64,000 bases of DNA from CAVRGQ01 sp963720785. Its GTDB lineage: Bacteria; Actinomycetota; Acidimicrobiia; IMCC26256; DASPTH01. The stretch covers positions 558,001 to 622,000 of the forward strand of contig CAVRGQ010000005.1 in the NCBI GenBank assembly GCA_963720785.1. Direction: 5' to 3'. Position numbers and translations under genes: made by a program. The notes under the pieces are model-generated. The model ran no database searches, was not told the origin of the DNA, and saw only the letters and a program-made list of their open reading frames with translations. Shown piece after piece: positions 23,042-31,725 of this stretch. Every line of letters begins with the position of its first letter. The first letter of the stretch is position 1.

Positions 23042-23281
23042 CTAACTGGTGGCGACGACGACCCCGAGCACCACGAGGTAGATCGCGAGCAGCGCCCCGG
23101 CCCACCACCAGAGGGTGCGCCGCGAGAAGGGGCCCGGCCGACCGTCGACCCCGAGCAGGCTGAGGCCGCAGTCGGGGCAGGTGTCGTCGCTGGCCGCCAC
23201 CGGCCCCTGGCAGAGGGGGCACACGCCGGGCGTCACGCCGGCGGGCTGTGGGATGCCGGTCGCTCCGGGCGGGCTGGTCAC
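23042..23281 (-). CDS. small zinc-ribbon membrane protein
   Basis: 79 residues. An N-terminal double-CxxC zinc ribbon (CPLCQG...CPDCG, 14 residues between pairs) is joined to one C-terminal membrane helix (WWWAGALLAIYLVVLGVVVA). The function is unknown. GTG 23281 overlaps the folD stop (GTGA), so the protein is translated with folD at the end of the purN-purH-folD unit. Confidence 0.75.
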   Translation of the reverse strand: MTSPPGATGIPQPAGVTPGVCPLCQGPVAASDDTCPDCGLSLLGVDGRPGPFSRRTLWWWAGALLAIYLVVLGVVVATS

Positions 23282-24153
23282 GCGGCACCGGTCCCCGACG
23301 CGGCGGCCCGCTCGGCCGCCTCCACGAAGTTGCGGAACAGCATGGCGATCGTGGTGGGACCCACCCCGCCGACCCGCGGCGTGATCGCACCGGCGATCTC
23401 CTCGCAGGCCTCGTCGACGTCGGGAAGGAGCTTGCGGCCCTCGTAGCGCACGCCCGCGCCCACGACGGTGACGCCGGGCGTGAGGTGCTCGGGCTTGATC
23501 ATCCCCGGCGAACCCGCCGCCGCGATCACGATGTCGGCCCGCTTCACGTAGCGGTCCCAGTCCTTCACGCCGGTGTGCACCTGGGTGACGGCCGCATTCG
23601 CCGTGGGCCGCTTCTGCGACAGCAGCAGCGCGAGCGGACGGCCGATCGTGTTGCCGCGGCCGACGATCACCACTTCCCTGCCCGCAACCGGGATCTCGTA
23701 GAACGCGAGGATCGCCTCGATGCCCGCCGGTGTGCACGGCACCGGGCCCGACATCGACAGCGCGAGGCGCCCCAGGTTGGTGGGGTGCATGCCGTCGACG
23801 TCCTTGTCGGGGTCGAGCTCGAACAGCGCGGCCTCGTAGTCGATCTGCGGCGGCGCGGGGTACTGGAAGAGCATCGCGTCGACGTCGAGCGCGTCGTTCA
23901 TCTCCTTGACCGCGGCGACCACGTCGGCCTGCGTGCAGTCCTGCGGCAGGTGGATGTGCGGCGAGCGACAGCCGAGCTCCTCGGCCTTGCTCTGCTTCAT
24001 CGCGACGTAGCGCGCGCTCGGCTCGTCGTCGCCCACGAGGAGCGTGCCGAGCCCGGGCGTGTGACCCGCGGCCTTCAGCTTCGCGATGCGGGGCACGAGG
24101 TCGGCGAACACCGCGTCCGCCACCGGCCCGCCGGGCATCATCTTCGTTGCCAT
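23278..24153 (-). CDS. folD: bifunctional methylenetetrahydrofolate dehydrogenase/cyclohydrolase
   Basis: 291 residues, full FolD length. The substrate lysine lies in RYVAMKQSKAEELG; PCTPAGIEAIL follows, the dinucleotide region is VIVGRGNTIGRPLALLL (most FolD proteins have GRSxxVG here), then ADIVIAAAGSPG and PRVGGVGPTTIAMLFRN. It interconverts 5,10-methylene- and 10-formyl-tetrahydrofolate, the formyl donor used by PurN and PurH, which are encoded just upstream on the same strand. ATG 24151-24153 has an AAGGCGG site. It lies 32 bp after the purH stop. Confidence 0.93.
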   Translation of the reverse strand: MATKMMPGGPVADAVFADLVPRIAKLKAAGHTPGLGTLLVGDDEPSARYVAMKQSKAEELGCRSPHIHLPQDCTQADVVAAVKEMNDALDVDAMLFQYPAPPQIDYEAALFELDPDKDVDGMHPTNLGRLALSMSGPVPCTPAGIEAILAFYEIPVAGREVVIVGRGNTIGRPLALLLSQKRPTANAAVTQVHTGVKDWDRYVKRADIVIAAAGSPGMIKPEHLTPGVTVVGAGVRYEGRKLLPDVDEACEEIAGAITPRVGGVGPTTIAMLFRNFVEAAERAAASGTGAA

Positions 24154-24185
24154 GGATCCGCCTTGTGTCCGACTGCTCAGTGAGT

Positions 24186-25719
24186 TCAGTGGAGGAAGTG
24201 CCGCTCGCCGGTGAACACCATCGCGACACCCAGCTCGTCGGCACGCTCGATGTTGGGCTCGTCGCGCATCGCGCCACCAGGTTGCACGATCACCGCGACA
24301 CCCGCGGCCGCGGCTGCCTCGATGCCGTCGGGGAACGGGTAGAAGGCGTCCGACGCGCGACGCGCCACCTTGCGCGCGACCCGCCGCCTTCTTCGCCGCG
24401 ATCTCACCCGACTCCACGCGGTTCTGCTGCCCCGCGCCGATGCCGACGGCCTGGCCGTCCTTCACCAGCACGATCGCGTTCGACTTCACGTGGCCGGTGA
24501 CGCGCCACGCGAGCTCGGCGTCACGCCACTCGCTCTCGGTGGGCTGGCGCTTGGTGACCACGCGCCAGTCGGCGCGCGTCGCCGCGAAGTGCGCGGCGTC
24601 CTGCACCAGGAACCCGCCGGAGATCTGGCGGTACTCGAGCCCCGAGCCGCTCGGTGCCGGCGCGGTGAGCAGGCGCGTGTTCTTGCGCTTCGCGATCAGC
24701 GCGTCGATGGTGCCGGGCTCGTAGCCGGGCGCGATCACGAGGTCGGCCTGTGGGCCGGCGACCATGCGCTCGACCGTCGCCGTGTCGATCGGGCGGTTGA
24801 GCGCCACGATGCCCCCGAACGCCGAGCGCTCGTCGCACTCCAACGCGAGCTGGTACGCGGTCGCGAGGTCGTCGGCCACCGCGACACCACAGGGGTTCGC
24901 GTGCTTGATGATCGCGCACGTTGGCGCGTCGCCCCAACCCTCGATACGTAGATCGAAGGCGAGCTTCCATGCCGCGTCGGCGTCGTAGAGGTTGAGGTAG
25001 CTGAGCGCGAGGCCCGCGTGCTGCTCGATCTCGTCCCACCAGCTCGTGGTGCCGCTGATGCGGTAGCGCGCACCCTTCTGGTGCGGATTCTCGCCGTAGC
25101 GCAGCGCGTCACCCGTGCGCTCCAACGCGAGGTCGATGTACTGCGGGAGCTCCTGGTCCTCCTGCAGCCACGCGACGATCTGCGCGTCGAATGCCGCCGT
25201 GCTCGCGAACGCGGCGATCGCGAACGCGCGGCGCATGTCGTCGCCGACGGTGTTGTCGTTCGCGTCCATCTCCTCGAGCAGCGGCGCGTACTGCGACGCG
25301 TCGGTGACGACGGTGACGAACGCGTGGTTCTTCGCCGCCGCGCGCACCATCGCGGGGCCGCCCACGTCGATCGTCTCGATGCCGGGGTCCTGCGCGAACG
25401 GGTAGAGGTTCGACACCACGAGGTCGATGTGCTCGATGCCGTAGGTGGCCATGTCCTCGTCGTGCGAGGGCTTCGAGCGGTCGGCGAGGATGCCGCCGTG
25501 GATCTTCGGGTGCAGCGTGACCACGCGGTGGTCGAGGATCGGCGGCACACCGGTGATGTCGTCGACCGCGGTGACCGGGATGCCGGCCTCGGCGATCGCC
25601 TTGGCGGTGCCGCCCGACGAGACGAGCAGTACGCCACGCTTCTGCAGTTCGCGCGCGAAGTCGACGATGCCGGTCTTGTCGTAGACCGAGAGCAGCGCGC
25701 GGCGGATCGGGGTTCGCAT
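24186..25719 (-). CDS. purH: AICAR transformylase/IMP cyclohydrolase PurH (one frame break near 24373)
   Basis: About 510 residues after bridging one break. The N-terminal IMP cyclohydrolase (MGS-like) domain shows LLSVYDKTGIVDFA, VSSGGTAKAIAEAG, KIHGGILADR and SNLYPF. The transformylase domain shows RYGENPHQKGA, NPCGVA, SAFGGIVALNRP, and KSNAIVLVKDG. The break at TTGCGCGCGAC follows the VESGEIAAKKAAGRA segment; the second frame resumes ASDAFYPFPDG and ends TGERHFLH, the universal PurH C-terminus. It catalyses the last two steps of IMP synthesis. ATG 25717-25719 directly abuts the purN stop. Confidence 0.93.
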
Positions 25720-26337
25720 CTACTTGGCTCCTGAGTCGATGCCATCTGGCTGGAGATTGGCGGAATCGATGCCATCTGAATCGATGGCGGTGGCGAGCGC
25801 GAGCAGGACCTCGGGATAGATCCGGCGCTCGACCTCCTTGATGCGCTCGTGCAGCGACTCGACGGTGTCGTCGGCCAGCACGGGCACGGCTTCCTGGGCG
25901 AGGATCGGGCCCTCGTCGACCTCGAGGCGGGCGATGTGGACGGTGCAGCCGGTGACCTTCACGCCGTACTCCAGCGCGTCGGTCACCGCGTGCCAGCCCT
26001 TGAACGCGGGGAGCAGGGCCGGGTGGGTGTTCACGATCTGGTCGGGGTAGGCGTCGTGGATCGCCTTCTCGAGGATGGTGCCGAAGCCCGCCATGGCCAG
26101 CAGGTCGAGGTGGTGACGCCCCAGCGCCTCCACCACGCGATCGGTGTAGGCGACCCGGTCGAACTCCTTCGAGAAGTCGATGCGCTCGACGATCTCGACC
26201 GGCACCCCCGCCTCCTCGGCGATGTCGGTGGCGCCACACGGGCGGTCGACGAGGACCACGGCGATCGGCAGGTCGCGGGCAAGCATCGCGCGCAGAATCG
26301 TCCCGCTCCCCGATGCCAACACCCCGATCCGCGCCAC
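25720..26337 (-). CDS. purN: phosphoribosylglycinamide formyltransferase
   Basis: 205 residues. N-terminal RIGVLASGSGTILRAML, then LLAMAGFGTIL, catalytic NTHPALLPAFKG (Asn, His) and GCTVHIARLEVDEGPILAQEAV with the catalytic Asp. It transfers a formyl group from 10-formyl-THF to GAR. An extra C-terminal tail of about 20 residues repeats IDSDGIDS / DGIDSG, encoded by near-identical CGATGCCATCTG units; this is not part of the fold. GTG 26335-26337 lies 6 nt after a TACCTT box. First gene of purN-purH-folD. Confidence 0.93.
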   Translation of the reverse strand: MARIGVLASGSGTILRAMLARDLPIAVVLVDRPCGATDIAEEAGVPVEIVERIDFSKEFDRVAYTDRVVEALGRHHLDLLAMAGFGTILEKAIHDAYPDQIVNTHPALLPAFKGWHAVTDALEYGVKVTGCTVHIARLEVDEGPILAQEAVPVLADDTVESLHERIKEVERRIYPEVLLALATAIDSDGIDSANLQPDGIDSGAK

Positions 26338-26343
26338 GGAGGG

Positions 26344-26349
26344 AAGGTA
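26344..26349 (-). promoter_or_regulatory. -10 box of leaderless purN-purH-folD transcript
   Basis: Minus-strand TACCTT, six bases, then GTG 26335-26337. No PurR-type or riboswitch element is evident in the 138 bp to the divergent gene. Confidence 0.5.
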
Positions 26350-26475
26350 GCCCAGCAGAAATGATCTGCGCCGGGTCGACCAACGGTCCTTGCAATCACC
26401 TTCTCCCCATGATGGGCTATCCCCGAATGTGCTCCGGGGTGGGCACTCGACCCTGGAAAGAGGGTGGGTAACAAA

Positions 26476-26958
26476 GTGGACCTCAGCAAACTCAATACCG
26501 GTGAGAAGCTCGTGGCGGGTGGTGGCATCGCCCTCCTGATCTTCTCGTTCTTCCCCTGGCTCGGCTTCTCGGTCGGGCCGTTCGACTCGTCCGGGAGTGC
26601 GTGGAGTTTCACACTCTGCTGGATCGCAGTGGTGCTCGGCGTCGTCGCCGCCGGCATCGCCATCGTGAAGCTCTTCGACGTGAACAAGCCCGAACTCGGT
26701 GCCGTCACCTGGACCCAGGTGCTTTTCGTCCTCACCGCCATCTCGGTGGTGCTCATCCTGATCAAGCTGATCGTGGGCCCGGGTACCGGCGGCTACGACA
26801 TCTCGGGAACGGGCATCTCGAAGGAGCGGAAGATCGGTATCTTCCTCGGCCTGATCGCCGCGGCGGTGCAGTTCGCCGGCGCCTACATGGCCTCGGCCGC
26901 GACGGGCGAGCTCTTCTGGAACAAGAAGGCCGCACCGCCGGCACCGCCCGCCGCCTGA
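26476..26958 (+). CDS. four-helix membrane protein of unknown function
   Basis: About 160 residues with four hydrophobic segments: IALLIFSFFPWLGFSV, LCWIAVVLGVVAAGIAIV, VLFVLTAISVVLILIKLIV and IGIFLGLIAAAVQFAGAYM. An extracytoplasmic Gly/Ser loop (GPGTGGYDISGTG) lies before the last helix and a PPAPPAA tail ends the protein. The pattern resembles small actinobacterial membrane proteins next to SHOCT or DUF6325 genes; function unknown. GTG 26476 has GAGGGTG about 10 nt upstream; GTG 26464 is also open. It is first of a plus-strand group that runs to 28970. Confidence 0.75.
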   Translation: MDLSKLNTGEKLVAGGGIALLIFSFFPWLGFSVGPFDSSGSAWSFTLCWIAVVLGVVAAGIAIVKLFDVNKPELGAVTWTQVLFVLTAISVVLILIKLIVGPGTGGYDISGTGISKERKIGIFLGLIAAAVQFAGAYMASAATGELFWNKKAAPPAPPAA

Positions 26959-27036
26959 TCGAGCAGCGGCACACCAGAACTTCCGATCTCGGCCCCGCCA
27001 CGCGGCGGGGCCGAGTCGCGTCCGGAGGGGGACGGC

Positions 27037-28089
27037 ATGACCGACACGACCGCAACCACACCGACACCGCCCGAGGAACCGGCGAGCCCGCCGAGCCCAC
27101 CGTCGGGTCCGCGCCTCGGCTGGCGGGCGGAGCGCCGACCGAGCGTCGGGTTCGCCCATGTGCTCGGCGCGGTGGCCGGCGTGTTCGCCGTCGTCGCGAT
27201 GGTCGCTTTCGTGATCGCCGCCGCGGGCGACGACCCTCGAGCCGTCGGGATCCTCTTCAGCCTCGTGCTCGTCGCCGCGGCCAAGCTCCTCGGGTTCAAG
27301 GCGCCGGGACCGGTGCGCTCTGCGTGCACCGCCGTGCTGGTGCTCGCGGTGCCGGTCCTCTGGTTCTTCGCCCTCGCCGGCGACGGCACCCTCGAGGAGA
27401 GCCATCTGCGCGGCATCCTGATCCTCACGATCATCAGCTATGTCGCTCTCTACCTGCTCGGCTGGACGGTCGGCCGTGGTGTGTTCCTCGCCGGCGCGCT
27501 GCTCGTGCTGGCGAGCTGGATCGCTTTCGAGATCAGCTCGAACGGTGGCGGCATCGTGCCGCTCGGGGACCAACTCTCGTCGTCGGCGAGCTCGTCGGTG
27601 AACCTGGGTTCGGCCTCCTCGGGATCCTCGACCGCCGCAGCGGTGGTCACGATGCTCCTCGGTCTGGCCTACCTCGCCACCGGCGCTTCGCTCGACCGCA
27701 AGCGTCTGATGGGAGTAGCCACACCGTTCGTCGCGGTGGGCGCCTACGAGACCGTCACCGGAGCGATCGCGCTCGGGGCGCAGGAGTCGACGCTCGTGGG
27801 TGGCCTGCTCGCCATCGCCGCCGGCGCGATCGTCGGCCTGGTCGCCTCGCGCGGCGAGAACCGCCGGGCGTCCACTTGGTTCGGAGCGCTCGCCGTGTTC
27901 GGCGGCATGGTCGCGATCATCGCCGACGTCGCGCCGAGCAGCGCGGCGGGGGTTGGCGGCATCGCCACCGCGTTCGCGGTGGTTCTCGGTGTCGGAGCGT
28001 GGCGCCTCGCCCCTGTCCTCGGCGAACCCGACGACGGGCATCCCGTCGCGCCGACCGCGCCCACCGCGCCGGCGGCCCCCGTCGTCTGA
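27037..28089 (+). CDS. polytopic membrane protein of unknown function
   Basis: 350 residues. A proline-rich cytoplasmic N-terminus (TTPTPPEEPASPPSPPSG) is followed by about nine hydrophobic segments, with a Ser-rich extracytoplasmic loop (LSSSASSSVNLGSASSG) between helices four and five, and a Pro/Ala-rich C-terminal tail. No transporter or enzyme motif is visible. ATG 27037 follows GGAGGGG, a strong ribosome site. It sits 78 bp after the four-helix membrane protein on the same strand, so the two may act together. Confidence 0.75.
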   Translation: MTDTTATTPTPPEEPASPPSPPSGPRLGWRAERRPSVGFAHVLGAVAGVFAVVAMVAFVIAAAGDDPRAVGILFSLVLVAAAKLLGFKAPGPVRSACTAVLVLAVPVLWFFALAGDGTLEESHLRGILILTIISYVALYLLGWTVGRGVFLAGALLVLASWIAFEISSNGGGIVPLGDQLSSSASSSVNLGSASSGSSTAAAVVTMLLGLAYLATGASLDRKRLMGVATPFVAVGAYETVTGAIALGAQESTLVGGLLAIAAGAIVGLVASRGENRRASTWFGALAVFGGMVAIIADVAPSSAAGVGGIATAFAVVLGVGAWRLAPVLGEPDDGHPVAPTAPTAPAAPVV

Positions 28090-28207
28090 CCCGATTCCGA
28101 AATCCGAGTCGCCTACCGGGCACCACGCCTGTCGATTTGGCCCGAGACGCGCGAAGCTTCCTGCTCGCGCACGACCACTGCCGTGCCCCGGACGCAAGGA
28201 AGCCTGC

Positions 28208-28627
28208 ATGTCAGCTCTCGGACCCGTCGAGCTCCTCTTCGTGGAGTTCCCAGGGAACCAGTTCACCGGCGAGATCATCCCCGCCCTCACCGAGCTCATC
28301 GAGCAGGGCACGATCCGCGTGATCGACCTCGTCTTCGTCGCCAAGGATGCCGACGGCAACTCCGTGGGCATCGCGCTCGAGGACCTGCCCGACGGCACCA
28401 AGGACCTCTTCAGCGAGCTCGTCACCGAGGTCGCGGAGCTCATCGCCGAGGAAGACGTCGAGGACCTCGCCGAGGGCCTCGAGCCCAACTCGTCGGCCGC
28501 GATCCTGCTCTTCGAGCACACGTGGGCGATCCCGTTCCGCGACGCGCTCGTCAACTCGGGTGGCCAGCTCGTCGCCCGCCTCCCCATCACCGAGGCAGCC
28601 CTGGCGGAGATCGCCGCCGCGGGCTGA
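28208..28627 (+). CDS. DUF6325 (DUF1269-like) protein
   Basis: 139 residues, acidic, soluble. It reads VELLFVEFPGNQFTGEIIPALTEL, then IRVIDLVFVAKDADG and, near the C-terminus, ILLFEHTWAIPFRDALVNSGG, the hallmarks of the family found next to SHOCT proteins in actinobacteria. It has a repeated ferredoxin-like alpha/beta pattern; function unknown. ATG 28208 follows CAAGGAAG. It is paired with the SHOCT gene 46 bp downstream. Confidence 0.82.
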   Translation: MSALGPVELLFVEFPGNQFTGEIIPALTELIEQGTIRVIDLVFVAKDADGNSVGIALEDLPDGTKDLFSELVTEVAELIAEEDVEDLAEGLEPNSSAAILLFEHTWAIPFRDALVNSGGQLVARLPITEAALAEIAAAG

Positions 28628-28673
28628 GCCACCCCGTCGTTTCACCCGCTCTCGACCAGCACAGGAGAACGCC

Positions 28674-28970
28674 ATGCCCCTCAGAAGAGGACCCGGTCTC
28701 GTCCGCACCGTCGGCCGCACCGCAGTGATCGCCGGCACCGCCAGCGCGGTGGGCGGGCGCGTCCAGCACCGCCAGCAGGAGAAGTACGCGGCGCAGGATC
28801 AGCCGCAGCAGCCCGAGGTGCAGTACGTCGAGGCGCCCGCCCAGGCGGCGCCCGCACCCGCGGCCGACGACAGCTACGCGCAGCTCGAGCAGCTCGCCGA
28901 CCTGCACGCCAAGGGCATCCTCACCGACGAGGAGTTCGCGGCGAAGAAGTCCCAGATCCTCGGGATCTAG
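28674..28970 (+). CDS. SHOCT-domain protein
   Basis: 98 residues. A short N-terminal hydrophobic stretch (VGRTAVIAGTASAVGG) leads to a Gln/Pro/Ala-rich linker and a C-terminal SHOCT motif: LEQLADLHAKGILTDEEFAAKKSQILG, an oligomerisation helix pair common in membrane-associated or phage-derived proteins. ATG 28674 follows AGGAG at good spacing. DUF6325-SHOCT pairs recur in actinobacteria, but the role is unknown. Confidence 0.85.
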   Translation: MPLRRGPGLVRTVGRTAVIAGTASAVGGRVQHRQQEKYAAQDQPQQPEVQYVEAPAQAAPAPAADDSYAQLEQLADLHAKGILTDEEFAAKKSQILGI

Positions 28971-28983
28971 CCACACCTCTTCA

Positions 28984-29037
28984 CCGTTTTGGCGTCACCA
29001 GACGTCGCCTGGGCGACGCGAGGTGACGCCAAAACGG
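28984..29037. repeat. palindromic repeat, copy 2 (54 bp)
   Basis: Perfect 16-bp arms CCGTTTTGGCGTCACC and GGTGACGCCAAAACGG with a 22-nt centre containing CGTCGCC-TG-GGCGACG. It lies between the convergent SHOCT and sucD genes and can serve both as a terminator. Confidence 0.85.
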
Positions 29038-29051
29038 GAGAGTGCGAGTGT

Positions 29052-29936
29052 CTAGAACTTGGCGACGACCCCGGCCATGAGGTCACCGGCCTCGGTGGGG
29101 TTGTTGCCCACCAGCACACCGGCGTCGCGCAGCGCTTCCATCTTGGCGGCCGCGGTGCCCTTGCCCCCCGACACGATGGCGCCGGCGTGGCCCATCTTCT
29201 TGCCGGCCGGCGCGGTGACGCCCGCGATGTACGACACGACGGGCTTGGTCACCGAGCTCTTGATGAAGTCGGCGGCCTCTTCCTCGGCCGAACCGCCGAT
29301 CTCGCCGAACATCATCATCGCCTTGGTCTCGGGGTCGGCCTCGAAGGCCCGCAGGCAGTCGATGAAGCTCGTGCCGGGAACCGGGTCACCGCCGATGCCC
29401 ACGCAGGTGGTCACGCCGATGCCCTTCTGCTGGAGCTCGTAGAGCGCCTGGTACGTGAGCGTGCCGGAGCGACTCACGATGCCCACCGGGCCACCGGGCT
29501 TGGCGATGTGGCCGGCGGTGATGCCGATGTTCGCCTTGCCGGGGCTGATGATGCCGGGGCAGTTCGGGCCGAGCAGCTGCACGTTGGGGAAGTCGCGCTG
29601 CAGCTTGTTGAAGAACCATGCCTCGTCGTGCGCGGGCACGCCTTCGGTGATCACCACGATGAACTCGATGCCCGCCTCGGCGGCATCCATCACCGCGTCC
29701 TTCACACCCGGCGCGGGGATGAAGATGCACGATGCGGTGGCGCCGGTGGCGGCGACCGCGTCGGTGCAGTTCGCGAACACGGGGATGCCGTCGACGTCGG
29801 TGCCGGCCTTCTTGGGGCTGGTGCCGGCGACGACCTGCGTCCCGTAGTCGCGGTTGAGCTTGCCGTAGAAGCTGCCCTGGCCTCCGGTGAGGCCCTGGTA
29901 GACGACCTTGGTGTTCTCGTCGACGAAGATGCTCAC
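29052..29936 (-). CDS. sucD: succinyl-CoA synthetase alpha subunit
   Basis: 294 residues. CoA-binding Rossmann start VVYQGLTGGQGSFYGKL, then PNCPGIISPGK, GIVSRSGTLTYQ, CVGIGGDPVPGT and the phosphohistidine loop HAGAIVSGGKGTA. It forms with SucC the enzyme that makes succinate and ATP or GTP from succinyl-CoA. GTG 29934-29936 overlaps the sucC stop (GTGA). The gene ends in a palindromic repeat acting as terminator. Confidence 0.96.
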   Translation of the reverse strand: MSIFVDENTKVVYQGLTGGQGSFYGKLNRDYGTQVVAGTSPKKAGTDVDGIPVFANCTDAVAATGATASCIFIPAPGVKDAVMDAAEAGIEFIVVITEGVPAHDEAWFFNKLQRDFPNVQLLGPNCPGIISPGKANIGITAGHIAKPGGPVGIVSRSGTLTYQALYELQQKGIGVTTCVGIGGDPVPGTSFIDCLRAFEADPETKAMMMFGEIGGSAEEEAADFIKSSVTKPVVSYIAGVTAPAGKKMGHAGAIVSGGKGTAAAKMEALRDAGVLVGNNPTEAGDLMAGVVAKF

Positions 29937-31084
29937 TTGGAGGTTCCTCCAGCCAGTTCGACCGCGCGACGCGCTGCGTCGAGCATGGTGGGCTGCATCT
30001 GCAGCTTGTCCGACAGGTGCGGCTCGAGGATCTTGCGACCCTCGTCGGCGTTGGTGCCGTCGAGGCGGATCACGATCGGCGCGTCGATGTTCACGCGCTC
30101 GAGTGCCTGCACGATGCCGTTGGCGACTTCCTCACCCTTGGTGATGCCGCCGAAGATGTTGATGAAGATCGAGCGCACGTTGGCGTCGCTCGTGATCACC
30201 TCGAGCGCCCCCGCCATCACGTCGGCGTTGGCGCCGCCGCCGATGTCGAGGAAGTTCGCGGCGCTGCCGCCGACCTGGTTGACGATGTCGACGGTGCTCA
30301 TCGCGAGCCCGGCGCCGTTGGCGATCACGCCGACGGAACCCTCGAGGCCCACGTACTGCAGACCCTTCTCGTGGGCGGCCTCCTCACGGAAGTCACGCAC
30401 CTGGGTCTGGTCGTAGTCGACGTAGTCGGGGTGACGGAACACCGAGTTGTCGTCGAGCGTCACCTTCGCGTCGAGCGCGTGCACGCGGCCGTCGGGCGTG
30501 AAGATCAACGGGTTGATCTCCACCAGGTCGGCGTCGCCGTCGACGTAGGCCTGGTACAGCTTCATCAGGATGTCGACTGCGCCCTCGGTGGCCGCGGGGT
30601 TGAGCTTCGCGGCGGCGACCCACTCGCGGCACTGCGCCTCGGTGAGCCCGTCGACCGGGTTCACGTGGATCTTCGCGATCGCGTCGGGGTTGGTCTCGGC
30701 GACCTGCTCGATCTCCACCCCACCCTCCGCGGAGAGCATGCCGAGGTGGAGCTTCGCGGCACGGTCGAGCGTGAACGACGCGTAGTACTCCTCGGCGATG
30801 TCGCTGGCGACCTCGATCCAGAGCACCTTCACGGTGTGGCCCTTGATGTCCATGCCGAGGATGTTGGTGGCGTGCTCACGCACCTCCTCGGTGTTGTTGG
30901 CGAGCTTGATGCCGCCGGCCTTGCCGCGGCCGCCGACCTGCACCTGCGCCTTCACCACCACCGGGTAGCCGATGCGGTCGGCCACCTCCACCGCCTCCGG
31001 CACCGTGTCGACCGGCGCGCCGTCGGAGACGGGGATGCCGTAGCGCGCGAAGAACTGCTTGCCCTGGTACTCGTACAAGTCCAA
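29933..31084 (-). CDS. sucC: succinyl-CoA synthetase beta subunit
   Basis: 383 residues, the family length when started at TTG 31082-31084, giving the standard MDLYEYQGKQFFARYG. The ATP-grasp domain shows VVKAQVQVGGRGKAGGIKLA, NPLIFTPDGRVHALDAKVTLDDN and GLEGSVGVIANGAGLAMSTVD, and the C-terminal domain has FLDIGGGANAD and NIFGGITKGEEVA. AAAGGG lies 8 nt upstream of TTG. No ATG or GTG gives a sensible N-terminus. First gene of sucCD. Confidence 0.94.
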   Translation of the reverse strand: MDLYEYQGKQFFARYGIPVSDGAPVDTVPEAVEVADRIGYPVVVKAQVQVGGRGKAGGIKLANNTEEVREHATNILGMDIKGHTVKVLWIEVASDIAEEYYASFTLDRAAKLHLGMLSAEGGVEIEQVAETNPDAIAKIHVNPVDGLTEAQCREWVAAAKLNPAATEGAVDILMKLYQAYVDGDADLVEINPLIFTPDGRVHALDAKVTLDDNSVFRHPDYVDYDQTQVRDFREEAAHEKGLQYVGLEGSVGVIANGAGLAMSTVDIVNQVGGSAANFLDIGGGANADVMAGALEVITSDANVRSIFINIFGGITKGEEVANGIVQALERVNIDAPIVIRLDGTNADEGRKILEPHLSDKLQMQPTMLDAARRAVELAGGTSK

Positions 31085-31164
31085 CTTGGGGGCCCTTTGC
31101 CTCGATGTAGGGACGGGAAATGGTGCTCCCGCGACGGCCCTCAGCACAAACCGGAGCAAGGATT

Positions 31165-31213
31165 TCCCCGGAGGGGCTTCGCGAGGGGGCTCGCGAGTGC
31201 CCCGACTGGCACT
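31165..31213. promoter_or_regulatory. three consecutive short inverted repeats in the sucC / 31243 divergent region
   Basis: CCCC-GGA-GGGG, CGCGAG-GGGG-CTCGCG (31180-31195) and AGTGCC-CCGACT-GGCACT (31196-31213) follow one another in the 158-bp gap between divergent genes. They may be operators or mRNA hairpins; the arms are short and the sequence GC-rich, so chance is not excluded. Confidence 0.3.
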
Positions 31214-31242
31214 TGGGGGGTCCCGCCGCCTTCACTGGTGAC

Positions 31243-31716
31243 GTGGTGGCGAGAGAGAACCGGTTCGACAAGCAGGACGTGAAGATCCTCGCACTGGCCA
31301 CCGGCGCGGTGATCCTCGCGGGGCTGGTGGTGGCGGCGGTCATCCTCATCGGGACCGGACGCGAGAGCTCGCAGAAGAAGGCCGGAGCGTTCCCCGCCGG
31401 CCTGGCCTCGGCGGTGCGCACCGACCTGAAGGACGGCGGGCCCTACTTCTTCCCCGACCCCTTCGGCGGCGACAAGAACATGATGCTGGCCCTGGAAGAC
31501 GGCAAGATCGTCGCCCTGGCGACCCTCCTCCCCAACTCCAAGACCTGCCAGGTCAAGTGGAAGGACTCGCAGAACGCCTTCGTCGACTGCCACGGCGACA
31601 AGCTCAAGAGCACGGAACTGGCCCGCTACCCGGCGTCCGTCGGCAAGACCGGCAACTTCAAGGGCGTCCTGCTCATCGACCCCCGCGAGCTGCTGCCCCC
31701 GCCCACCCCCGCGTAG
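31243..31716 (+). CDS. single-pass membrane protein with Rieske-like residual fold
   Basis: 157 residues (GTG 31246 also possible). One N-terminal membrane helix (ILALATGAVILAGLVVAAVILI), then a soluble extracytoplasmic domain with PYFFPDPFGG, DGKIVALATLLPNSKTCQVKW and FVDCHGDKLKSTELARYPA. The order of short strands and the DCHG step recall the iron-sulfur loop region of Rieske proteins, but the CxH...CxxH ligands are absent. It may be a ligand-free relative or unrelated; two Cys could form a disulfide. Divergent from sucC. Confidence 0.65.
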   Translation: MVARENRFDKQDVKILALATGAVILAGLVVAAVILIGTGRESSQKKAGAFPAGLASAVRTDLKDGGPYFFPDPFGGDKNMMLALEDGKIVALATLLPNSKTCQVKWKDSQNAFVDCHGDKLKSTELARYPASVGKTGNFKGVLLIDPRELLPPPTPA

Positions 31717-31725
31717 GGAGCCCGA

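Noticed and set aside
23278..25719. PurH-FolD fusion protein
   Set aside because: The joined frame arises only because the PurH frame break happens to align with FolD; PurH ends correctly in another frame and folD has its own ATG and ribosome site.
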